64,000 nt of DNA, from positions 24,234,501 through 24,298,500 of the forward strand of contig NC_090779.1 of the NCBI RefSeq assembly GCF_040054535.1, in the 5' to 3' direction. Numbering within the stretch: the first letter of the stretch is position 1; every line of letters begins with the position of its first letter. Source of the stretch: Antennarius striatus. Its lineage: Eukaryota > Chordata > Actinopteri > Lophiiformes > Antennariidae. The notes under the pieces were generated by a model. The model saw only the letters and a program-made list of their open reading frames with translations. It was not told the DNA's origin and made no database searches. This document shows, in pieces, positions 38,136-49,900 of this stretch. The position numbers were made by a program, and so were the translations under genes.

Positions 38136-41100
38136 ATGTTCCGTCACGCGCACACCGGGGACACCGAGGCGCGCGAGCCTCTCCTGGATGACCAACCGGA
38201 GGAAGAGGAGTCAGATGAAGGTACCCTTCGGTCGCTCCATCACTTCATTTACTGACATTCACAACACACACACACACACAAACCCAAATTTAATCCGACA
38301 TTTTTAATGTATGGGATTATTTAGAGAGAGGTTTCAGATGTTTAAACCCGGATTATGTCAAGAACCCCTGAGCTAACTAAAAATCCGGTCCATGTTAAAG
38401 TGCCGTTGCATCATCTACCAGATGTTCATGTGAGTGTGGATCCAGACTTACTCCGGCAGCTTTGCACAAATGAAACGCTCCGGAGCTCAGGAAGCATCTC
38501 GACCTGCACCGGTGGGAACGGACGTCGTGACCCGGGCCTTCAGGGTCAAAAGAAACCGATAAGAAGGAGAGAACATGAAGATCAGACCCCTGATCATCTC
38601 CTTATGTGTTGGATTCTCCCTGAAGCGTGGACTGTGTTTGTTGATGTAGTTAAAATCCTGTGGTAGCTTTTGTCCCATGGATGTTTTAAATAATTCCAGA
38701 TCATCCTGTTTTTCTGGGTGGAAGATAAACTGTGATCAGTCCTCCTCACATCGTTCCCAGCCTTGATCTCTAGGTTCAGGAGAGCAGCAGTTTTTGTGTA
38801 AACCTGCAGACAAATAGAGATCAGTCAGGATTGTACTTCAGAATGTGTACCTGTCACACCGGTAAGTACGTTATACCGCCCATCTAAAGTTCTTTTAAAT
38901 GCTGGTTATTGATATTTGATCATATCTCTATCTGTAATATGACATGTTTTGTTCCTTGTCTTGAGATGTGTGACGGAACAAATGATGAGTTCATCATGGT
39001 TTACAGCCAGAAGATTCTTCCTGTTTTCTTTTCTTTTCTTTTTTTTTTTAAACCTGATTGTTGTGTCGACAAAATGAGCAGAAATGGCGTAAATTCCTAG
39101 AAGATCAAATATGAAGAGTAAAATATTACCATAAAACAAAAACAGGAAAGTTCCATTTGATAAGCTGGGACTAGTAAAAGGTTTATAGTCTATTTTACAA
39201 AAAATAAAAATAAAAAAAGAGTTGATGAATTCTGTATGTTGTCCAGTTTGGGATCATTTTATGGGAAACATTCTGACAGTGGATTGTTTGATATTCTGTT
39301 TTCACAGTACAAATTTTCAGTCAACCTTCAGGGAAGTTGTCATTTCTTACACATTTGTATGAAATGACAGTTGCTTATAATTGGAATGGCTCCTTCCAGC
39401 TTGACACGAACCAACTACTGAAGCCTTGTGTGTGTTTCTGCTTGCCGTTAGGTGTGGTGATCTTCGACCGGATGGGACCAACTGGAAAGAGTGACACCGG
39501 TGTGTTTACAAAGAAGAGACTAACATACGAGGAAGCGGTAGAAAAAACAGGTAAACATGACACCGTGTTAGAAATCGCGAACGAGTTCATCTCAGTTTCA
39601 TGAGATGTTCCATCTATCCAATGTTTCTGTGCTTCTGCTTCAGGTTTTGGTTTGTTCCACGGGCTGCTGTTGGTGGTGTGTGGCTGGGCCAACGCCAGCG
39701 ACGCCGTGGAGATCCTTTGCGTGTCTTTCCTCCTGCCGACGGCGCGCTGCGATCTGGAGCTGAGCTCTTTAGATATGGGTCTTCTGACCGCAAGCATTTT
39801 CCTGGGTAAGTAATGATCATTAAATTAATCTGGTATTACATCAGATCCGTGGCCAGTCAGCAGTAAATTCGATTATAGAGTCGCTGTTTTGGTTATTTTT
39901 CACGCACATGCATTCACAAAACATACACAACATTCATATATATATTATTTATGTTTAACTTCTTAATATCTGATGTCTGAAATTTTTATTTTCTCGAGGG
40001 AGGCGATGCTTTCATCCTCGTTTGTCTGCTCTTAATGGATTTCACTAAACTTTTGCAGGAAATGGGGAAGAGGTGATCAGATTTGGAGGAAGATCCGGAT
40101 CAATTAGCAGATCCAAGAGATCATTTGTAGCCTTCTCGTCATACAGAATTATTTTTTTTCCAGGCTCTTTGCTACACCAGAACATTCCCTAAAGCCACTA
40201 AAATATCGCTTTAACTGACTTGTTACCGTGGATACAAAAGGTTTTTATGTAATCTAGGTCAGCTGCACCCTGACACGATATTATGTGAGTGAAAATACTC
40301 ACCTGACACAAAATGTCAAGCAAAAATTTTTTTTAAAAAAAGTTAATGTTGGTGATGAAAAACATGATGCTGCAAAAATAGATAAGATGTTGTGAGGTAG
40401 ACAGATTTTAAATGTTGCCAAAAATTTAAAGTGAAGTAAAAGTTTTATTGTCGCTATGTAAAAAATGCGGCGGTCGACGATCCTGTGCGACTGCATTCTG
40501 ACACGTCATTCCACCCCGAAGCAACGGCCTGTGCTTCTCTTTGTAGGGATGATGGTTGGCGGCTACATTTGGGGATACCTGGCTGACCAGAGGGGGCGGC
40601 GCCGGATCCTGGTTGTGTCCCTAACCGTCAACGGATTGTTTGGAGGTCTGGCCAGCCTGGCTCCGTGGTTCTGGCTCTTCCTGCTGATGAGGCTCATCAG
40701 CGGCGTCGGGTGAGCTCACACGTCTGACACAAATTAGACCTGACCCTGCTTCCTGTCAGCAGTCCAGGACTTAAACCGTAACTCCGTCTCTGCAGGGTCG
40801 GGGGGTCGATCCCCGTCATCTTCTCCTACTTCTCCGAGTTCCTGCCGTGTCGGAGGAGAGGAGCAATGATCAGCGCTCTGGCCACGTTCTGGATGGCTGG
40901 AAACATTTTAGCTGCAGGTTGGAGTGGAAGAAAAACAAAGCGTTATTAGTGGTGCAGCCGATTAGATTTCAAATATTGACAATTGTAAACTGTAAAACCT
41001 TTGTGGCTCCTGTTCTCAAACAAATTATCTCATGTGTCTATTTATATCAGATTGTCCGTGTTTCTGTGAACAGGTCTGGCCTGGTTGGTGATTCCACGTG

Positions 41101-44100
41101 TTTCTGCACAGTTTTCTCTGGGATATATGAACTTCCAGAGCTGGAGACTGTTTGTGGTTCTCTGCTCGATTCCCAGCTTTTCCTCAGCCATCATCTTCAA
41201 GACGCTCATGCCTGAAAGTCCAAAGTTCCTCATGGAGGTAGTGGAAGGATGGATTAGTTTTTGTGTTTGCGGGCGGATTTTTTTTCCCCTTATAGCTGAC
41301 ATTTGTTTCCTTGTTTTTCCCAGGCTGGTGAGGAGAAAGCGGCAATCCGTGTTTTCCACAAGATGTTCAAGCTCAACATGTTAGGAAAAGGAAAGGATTT
41401 CCCGGTATGAACCTCTTGATGTTCTAATACACCTTTTATGATTCATATTAACTTACGATCAATGAGACAGATGTAGCATATGATAAAAATGTCAATTAAA
41501 CACCAGTAAATGATAAAAATAACACACTCTTCATTTTGCAGTCGAATAATACTTTTCAGATTTTGACTCTCTTCTTGAACTCTTGAAGGAGTTTCGTTTG
41601 TGTATGAACGACAAGAAAAGAGAGGAACCGGGCGAGAACAGAACACCGAGCGCGTGTGGAAAAGGACTTGTCTGCATTTTGAAATATGTGAGTATCATAA
41701 AACCTTGAACGTCTGAACTTCCACAGGTCAGTCAAAGAAAATCGGTGCGTGAAGAAAGCGCTCAAAGGCACGTTTGTCAAACTGTGCTGCTTATATTGAG
41801 CTGTTTTCTCTGCAGATTTAAAGGATGCTTTTCTTTCAAAAACAGTTCTATTCTGTGGTGGATCACAGGAGATGTGGTCAAATTTTATATTATTAATGAA
41901 GAAAGTATTAATTAACATGACGTGCAGCGATTCCATGTGACCAGAAACAATACATGCCTTGCTGCTGTCTGTGTCATTTAAGCACAAGGTGCAGCATGTC
42001 CCACTTCATTCATTTTTTTAAATTTAAATTCATGCAGAGAGGATTTATGTTCTGCGTTCGTCTTCACGCCCAAAACATGAATAGCATCCAAAAAAATACT
42101 TTGCCATATTTTTGGTGTGCACAGAACAAAAGCGAGAACTTCTATGGCTTTTGTTCAGTCACGATCTACTAGTGTACACCAAAAAAATTTTCATCACTGC
42201 TCAGAATTGTCCTCAGATTGACCTGCCTCACCTCACTATCATTGGTTTTGGTTAATTTCTTTATTTCTGTAAAATGTCAGCAGATACAAAAATATTCCCT
42301 TTTATTATAATCATTTAAATGTCAGTTAATAAATATGTTGAGATTACTACCAAATGAAACTGAGAAATCAAATCATCTCAGGAGACGTTTGGATTTAAAA
42401 AGAAGTCATCAAATCATTTTGGCTTTGGTTCATGGTTGTTGTACATTTGTGTGTCTGTACCTTTGAAATAATAATAATCCTTCATGATTGGACTATTTTC
42501 ATGATGGCTGATTAATTTGTCCACTTTAATAACGTCTCTGTTTGACTCACAGGGTTTCACGCCCATCAGGCAGATCTTTAAAGGTTCCCTCAAATCCAGG
42601 AGCATCGTTCTCTTCGTCATCTTCTACTGCATCTCCTTCGGGTGAGGAAAAACTCTTCCTCCTCTGTGCACATTGTACTCCAGGCCTCGCCTTCGTCACG
42701 TATGTTTCAACAGTGTTGGTCTGCAGCCGGCAGCGAGAGATAACGCTGAGAAATAGTTTATCACCAACAGCCAGAAATCACATTAGTCAACTGACAAAAC
42801 TGTGTCGAGAGACGTCAGGAAGAGAAGAGGTCAGATCAGTCGTCACAGCTAAGAAAATAAAAGATTTAAGCATTTTAATTCAGTTTAGATTACACACAGT
42901 CAGTAAACAGTTTACTGTGTGAGTAAATTAAATGACTTCAGTGTGATTTATTGGAAGAAACAGAAAAATGTTTTATACTGGAGTTAAACACTAGAACACT
43001 TTTACTGTTGACCTTGTATGTAAGAACCAAATCAGCTCAAAAGCTTCATAAATCATTTCAAATCCGACAAACAGCTTTTCTTCGTTCACATTGACTCAAC
43101 GTGAGACACTTATGTTAATACTAATATAATAAAATATTAACGACAATAAACCCATGGAGATTTTTATGAATAAAGAATATGTAGACATTTTCTGTAAGTA
43201 TAGTTTTGTTTTAGAATTTTTCCAGCTGTAATCGTTATTGTAATCTAAGTGTGTGTGTGTGTGTGTGTGTGTGTGTAGTTACTACGGGCTATGGATGTGG
43301 TTCCCTGAGCTTTTTAAAAGGCTTGAGGAGGGCGGATCGCCCTGCGCCAACATGTCCCGCTTATATACAGTCCACAACCAAAGCTGTTACCCCGTCAACA
43401 CCGCCGGTACGTATCCGTGACGACGAAGCATTTGTGCTAATTAGTATTGCTGTCAGTCTTTATCTGCGTGGAGTTGTTGTTTGCCGGTAACTTCATCTTG
43501 CCGTCCTGACCCGACCTCCCGTGTGTCTCCTCTGACAGTGTACATGGAGGGCTTCTTCATCGCCGTGTCGAACCTCCCAGGAAACATTTTCACCATTTTA
43601 TTGATGGACTGCATAGGAGGAAAAATTCTCCTCTGTGAGTCTGACCGCTAGATTTTTTTTTTACTCCAGTAATTTTCTTTGTTCTAATGTTTGGAAGCAC
43701 AAAAACCGACTGCAGTTCAGCGAACGAGTGACGATGCTCTCACCTCTTTGTCCTTCAGCCAGCAGCCTGCTGTTGTCCAGTATGAGCGTCTTCCTCATCT
43801 ACACAGTCAAAACCAAACTGCAGAGTCTGATCATGTCATGCATTTTTGGTGGAGTGTCGGTGATCACCTGGAACTCTCTGGATGTGTTGGGAACAGAGCT
43901 CTATCCAACATATCTACGGTACAACTCCATAAAACTCAGTTATGTTCAGCAAAGATTGAAAAACTGGTCTGAACAGGATTTTCTTTCCTAACCTGAGGTT
44001 CATTTAGTAATGATCTCACTCATGGCTCCAAAATTCCAAATTCACTCACACCAAAATATAATTTATTGGCTTTAGCCAACATGGCATTGTACATGAGTTT

Positions 44101-44316
44101 GATGTTCTGACCTGCTAAATGACCTCTCTCAGGTCCACGGCCCTCGGCTTCTTCACAGGAGTGGGCCGAGTGGCAGCAATCATGGGTAACATCGCCTTCG
44201 GAGAGCTGGTGGATACCAACTGCGCCGTTCCAATCCTGCTGGTGTCGGTTCTGCTGCTGTTGGGAGGACTGGTGGCTCTGGTTTTGCCACAAACCAAGCA
44301 GACGGAGCTCACCTGA
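38136..44316 (+). CDS. SV2-family MFS transporter with short luminal loop
   Basis: Twelve-helix major facilitator related to synaptic vesicle glycoprotein 2; the substrate is unknown. Thirteen exons join in frame to 543 aa: 38136-38220, 39452-39550, 39644-39805, 40547-40709, 40796-40917, 41074-41237, 41324-41404, 41589-41687, 42553-42641, 43279-43406, 43539-43634, 43759-43918, 44133-44316. The start of exon 8 (41589) is the least certain join. It shows MFS motif A (YLADQRGRRR), GVGVGGSIPVIFSYFSEFLP and, in the C-half, FGYYGLWMWFPELF, SLDVLGTELYP and a LGFF...ILL...LPQT end, all SV2-type. The loop after helix 7 is only about 35 residues (with NMS and NQS glycosylation sites and two Cys), lacking the roughly 100-residue pentapeptide-like luminal domain of SV2A/B/C. 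The cytosolic N-terminus is short and acidic (PEEEESDEG). GAMISALATFWMAGNILAAG resembles invertebrate SV2-like proteins. SVOP/SVOPL is less likely. Confidence 0.88.
43249..43276 (+). repeat. (GT)n tract at a 3' splice site
   Basis: Fourteen GT units run straight into the TAG acceptor (43276-43278) of exon 43279-43406 of the SV2-like gene, taking the place of a normal polypyrimidine tract. Confidence 0.9.
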
Positions 44317-46951
44317 CGACTTGTGCTTCGGTCATCTTGTAAATTCGTAAATTAACAGCCTCTTTGTGTCTTTGTGGAAGCGGATTTAAAGCTTTCTTCC
44401 TTCATATCTCCTGCTTCTGAATCTGCTTGTGATGTTTTTACCATAAATGATACCAAAGATCTTGACTATAGGACACGAAACATTCAGGAAGGGTTGGTAT
44501 GATGTATCTTGAGTAAAGCTGCTTCAGGAGCTTCGTGCTAGTAAGGAAGAGACTCTACCCTTCCTTCTTGGTCCTTGTTCCGTCCTTCCTCCGGTATCAA
44601 AAATCATCCAGTAGCTTTTTCCGACAATCAGACGAGCAAAAACGGGTTTGAGTGGATCCATGCCATCAGTAATAAATGGTGCCGAGTTTCATCTCTGGAG
44701 GGATTTGATAGAATCAGAGACTGATGACGGCCTCCTTCAGAAGAGATGTTCTTGATTGTGTCACCTTGAAGTCTGAGGCGTCTGTATACAGAATGGTAAT
44801 CAGATTACTCAGGTTTGTGACGGTGTATGAAGAAAATATATTTCACATCTTTCTTGCACATTTAATTTTGTAATTTTAAAATTTTGTACTTTGAAAAGGG
44901 TCTTTTGTCATTTCTATTTTTTTTTTAAATGATGCAAAGCCATGTTCTTGTTTACTGTTTATTGTGCCTGCTGCTGTAAACAGAACAAATCAAGCACAAG
45001 GAAACACTAAAAGGTTTCTGAAAACAAAAAAGACCAATCGTGAATCATGTTGTCTTCAATAATGCTCAATGTGCCCTGTTCATACAAAATGATTCACACC
45101 TGTGTCAAACAATGACAAAAACGTCCCCCATCAGGTGCAAAAGGTCACTAACATCGGTTTAAACACGAAGCTAATTTTAGAGTTTTAATGAAAAATGGGA
45201 GAAAAACAAGGCTTTTTTTTGTTGTTGACATTGAACGGCATCCTAAAACCACAACACAAATCATCTTTGTCATCTTTATTTGTATAATAAATAAACTTGG
45301 AATACTTCAGGATCACAACCACACACGCACACACGCACACACACACTTAAATAGTAATAGTTACTAGCAGAACAGCTTCATTGTCCATCTTGTTTTTCTA
45401 CAGTCAAATGATGTTTTATTACTCTTTGCTCCTTTTCTGCTCACGTTTCTGGCTCCTTTGGTAAAAACACAGCTGTTACATCTTCCTGCAGCAAATAAAC
45501 AGATGTGTTCAGTATAAAAATACAAGGAGAGAGAAGACACGTGACCTTTGACCTGAACACAGAAGAAAAAGGCATGAAAACAGCTGCCTGAGAAATGAGA
45601 TCAAATCAAACGATACAAACCCAACAATGTATTGATCACTGATACTTAAGTGTGACAAAAAAATTTGCCTATAATTGATGATCAGAAGATGTTTAAGTAC
45701 TTGGTGACTGATTTTATGTAAGAATTTTAGGTTCTAAACTCTATTTCTGCTAAAACGCATCATTTTTATGGCCTAATTTGAGAAAACACTTCTATTTTAA
45801 GATTGGCTTCAGATCAGTACAGATAAAGTACACATAAAACTACCCCTAATCACACCAGGGTGTGTTTTCATGAATTCCATCTTTATAGCTTCTCTCCATC
45901 ATCACAGACAAAATTAGATATACATTACAGTATACTGCTGGACAAAAAATGATGTAATGATGATGTAATCAAGTTCTACATCAGTCAAGTATCAGCCAGG
46001 GTCTTCTGAAAACAGCTAGTTAATGTTTGCCAGCATCAACACACACACACACACACATGTGGGTACAATTACATTCATACACCTTCAGTATGTCTTTTAA
46101 ATACCTCTCTTATTGCGATGATGATGATGATGTGCACTGTGACAGTTAGCCAAATGCTAAAATATCAGAATTATGTTTTCTATTCAGGAGTGTTGAGTTA
46201 TTGACTAACAACAGCCATTGTGCCGAATTAGTGATTCAGTCAGAGGTCGTCTCAGTCAAGCCTTTTGCGCTGCATTCAAGTACAGTAATCACAAATGTCA
46301 GAAAGCTGGATGAAGTATTTGTTTTATGGGTCATTTATGTCTAGAATCCATTGCCTACATTATTATATCTTAAAATATTCTGACAGCAAAAACAGCTAAT
46401 TAAAAGATAAGACTGGTGCGACACATTTGTGCATCCAATGAAAGAAGACATTTCAGCTCGTGTTCATTTTCTAGTGTTTTAGATTCAGCTGGTATTTCAC
46501 TTGTCTGATTTGCGTTCCCTTTTTCTTCTCGTCTGCATGTTTTTTATGGATCAAATGTGACATTTGGACTCTAAATGGTTTTGTTGAAAGGTGTTCCTGC
46601 TCCAGTGGAGTGGAAACCAGGCTGGAGCAGAAATCCATTACATAAAACCTCTATTTTCAGTTTAAGCTCTAGTCAATCAAATTCTTGAAGGACTTTAAAA
46701 GTTAATTATTTTTGGACAATAACATAAAATAAACTCTAAAACAGACAGATTTTTTTCCCAACGTCAGTCATGTCTGATTGTCAAACATATCTACTGTAGC
46801 GTTCAGTTTTACAGGAGTAACGTCTAACGGTCGAGGGCTCTTGAACTAAAACAGGAAGTAAACTTCAGGAAACGTCCTCACAGCTTGAGACGGAGGCGAT
46901 GCTACAGGTGAGACGACGTGCGAGTTGTGTTGGCGTGGAGGACAGGGCGTG
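44317..46951. other. Convergent 3' UTRs of the SV2-like gene and ap3b2
   Basis: About 2.6 kb. Plus-strand AATAAA candidates lie at 44671-44676 and 45286-45291; a minus-strand AATAAA (TTTATT on plus) lies at 45275-45280. CA-rich microsatellites occur at 45320-45346 and 46038-46057, and a short (GAT)n near 46118-46131. No protein-coding evidence. Confidence 0.5.
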
Positions 46952-49900
46952 TCACTGCGTCAAAGCCAGTAGGATGTCTTTCACCAGCATGGTGCCGATC
47001 ACCATCTTTTCGCAATTGATCGTAAGCTGGGCGGCTCCTTCGTCTTTGGTCGCCACGGTGACCAGAACCAAGCTGCTGCTGGTCACTGTTCTGCCTGCAA
47101 ACCTGTGGACAGGATGACGAGGAGGAGGAACAGGAGGACTGAGGTCAAAGCAGCAAAGATCAGAAATAGAGACGAAGCCACAGAAATAAAGAAGGGAGGT
47201 TTCAATTAACAAATTTATGCTTCAAGGAAAACTTATCGCGTCTGACGTTCTCGCCAGCGATGCTACAAAAACGTTAGAACATCTGAACGTCCACATCGCC
47301 AACGCTGGTCTCGCTCACCTGCACTCTTTATCTGAACCACAGGGAACTCGGCTGAGGTTGGCGGCGGCGGTCACCCTCTGGACGATGACGTGCTCGTTCC
47401 GGCACTTGGCGTCCAGGGTTAGCTTCTCGGTGATCTCGTTCATTCCCATCAGCTGACCTGGAGCAGGCGAGAAGATCAGCGGTCAGACTTGAGGCGCGCA
47501 GAAGATGCTCTCAAACGCAAAGCAGTAAATAATATAATGAAGTCCAGCAAGGGTTCAGCTTACAGAGCGTTTTATATGTACAGAGGAACAAATAGAGTAT
47601 ATACAGTATATGACTCATGTCTGTACATTTTAATATTCAATTCAGCAAAATATCACTAGAATTGAAAGTGCCGGAGCTTCTCATTGAACAGTCGAGTCAC
47701 TCAGTCCAGTTCAATGTAACGTGACCGATCTATAAGCCCAGTTTAACGTCTGACTTTTAAACGTAGAATGACATTAAGAAAATGTTGCATCAAACTCGTT
47801 TCTCTGTCCGTCTGAAGCGACTTCCTGTAAAGTCACTCCTTCCTGCTGAGCGCTGGTTTTGGAGATTTGCAGGTTAAAAGATGTTTGACTGGAAATTAAA
47901 TTGTGCTTTCGTGGTAGAGATGCGGTTGAAGTAGAACTCAGGGAACATCAAGGATGATCATCCTTCACATCAGCCGCCCCCCTCCAACCCTAAACCCCTC
48001 TCGAAGTTTCATGGACATTACTTCAATTCAGGGAACTGTTGACAAACAAACGATGCAAAGTGGGGGAAAAAAATGGATCGATCAACCAATGAACCAACGC
48101 TGTTGGAAACATCCTGTCAGCCGTCTGCTTCTGCCAAAGCCTCAGATTGTCGTGATATCACTTTCATCCTCTGTGTTTCCACAATATTAAAAGCAAATTC
48201 ATTCTTCAAGCAGCGTTTATGTGACTTTTCTCAGCACAGATTTTTCTGATTACTTTGATGCCACATAAATTCAATATGACTGTAAAATTCTACATCGTCA
48301 GCAAAGCAAGTAGTTTGAAATGGTCTTTTTCATCAAAACATTCAGGTGAATTTCAAATAAATGTAAATTTTGGATTTGGAACAAAGGGAAAATGCAACAC
48401 GTGCAATAAACCAACAATTTACCAATTAGCAAACCAACTGCTGACAAATTATTTTTTGGTTATTTGTTAAAATGTAAAAAAAAAACAACAACTAGCTGAG
48501 ATCTTTGACCTGCAAATCCCAAACAGTCAGTGCTCACCAGGTTTTCACTGAGAACAAACCATCCAGATAAACAGTGCACTGTGACAATGCAACAGGTCAG
48601 ACTGTCAGCATGATCAGTGATTATCAGCAGCTTGAGCACAGAAACAGGAGCGGCGGTGCACATGATCGAGAGCCGCTCTGAGCCTGATGTTGTTGCCTCG
48701 TATTTAAATGATGCTAGAAAGTGGGACGGGATCAGTGGAGGAACATTTCCAGTCATTCCTGGCGTGGCAGAGTGTTAGCGGCCGCTCTAAGATGCAGGTT
48801 AGTACAGGATCGTCTGCAGCTACTGCAGATGCAGTGAAGTGTTATTGACCCAGACAAGAAGGGAGGACGGGGAGTCAGGCGCTACAGGAGGGAGGCAGAG
48901 GGGAGTGGAGAGGGGGGAAGGGTTCTGTGGATGTTAGCTGAAAGGCAGGTGGGCAAACAGATGGATGGGAAGAACAATCTAACAAAGCCAACTTACCTAG
49001 ATTCTGTAATAGTGCATCTACAGTACGAAGAGGGATATGACACATGTGTAAAGAGTCACTATGTTTGTTAGCGCTCAGAGCTTGTCAGCAGCATCGCTAG
49101 CTGATCCAACAAATTCTGTTTGGATCCTGGTATATTTGAAGTTAATGCTTAGAATCTGCAGACATACCAGCAGCTGAATAGTCGGCATCACCGAGGTGTA
49201 AATATGACTACACACCCTCAAGGACTTTATTCTGACACCACTTTGAATAAATATTCAGAGCTAAGCATATCTCACAACTCACTAACCTTTGCAGCGCAAC
49301 ACAAGTCCAACTTTGGGTGAAAACAGCAACAGCCGGCTTTGTGGCGGATTATTTATGACATGCTAAATATTATTATCTATGTTCAAAAACAAACTCTGAT
49401 AATATTAACATCATGTAAATATCTAGATGGGCATGTATCTCCACCAAGGCCCAACAGTCAAGCATGTTCTACATGTTGACTGACATGCTAAACTCCCTTA
49501 GAGAGAAACCACCGGTGGTGCTAATGTCTGACTAAATCCTCCAGCAGACAACGCTATCAATGAGCGCCAGTCAAACATCAATGTGAAAAAATGATGGAAA
49601 TGACATTTCTCTTTCATTCAGCTGCAATTATTTGAGCCAACTATGATTATTATTGAAAATAATTAGAGTTTGTTCAAATAATCCCAATCAAGCGATGATG
49701 TAATAATTAATACAAACATCGTAGCTGCCTCTCTTTTCTCATTTCAATACATGTTTTTAAATTAATTGGCATTCTTTTATTTCTCGTTATCGTTATTTAA
49801 CTCACCTTGCTCCTTCTTGAACTCGTTCTCCGTCAGGAAGATGGGCCTCATCAGCTCCCCGACCGGCGGCTGGATTGAGACGAAGAACTTCCTGGTGTGA

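Noticed and set aside
48540-48620. Possible microRNA-like hairpin near the CAGTGCACTG palindrome
   Set aside because: Only a short perfect palindrome; no long stem of about 30 bp could be traced by eye and no known microRNA seed was recognised.
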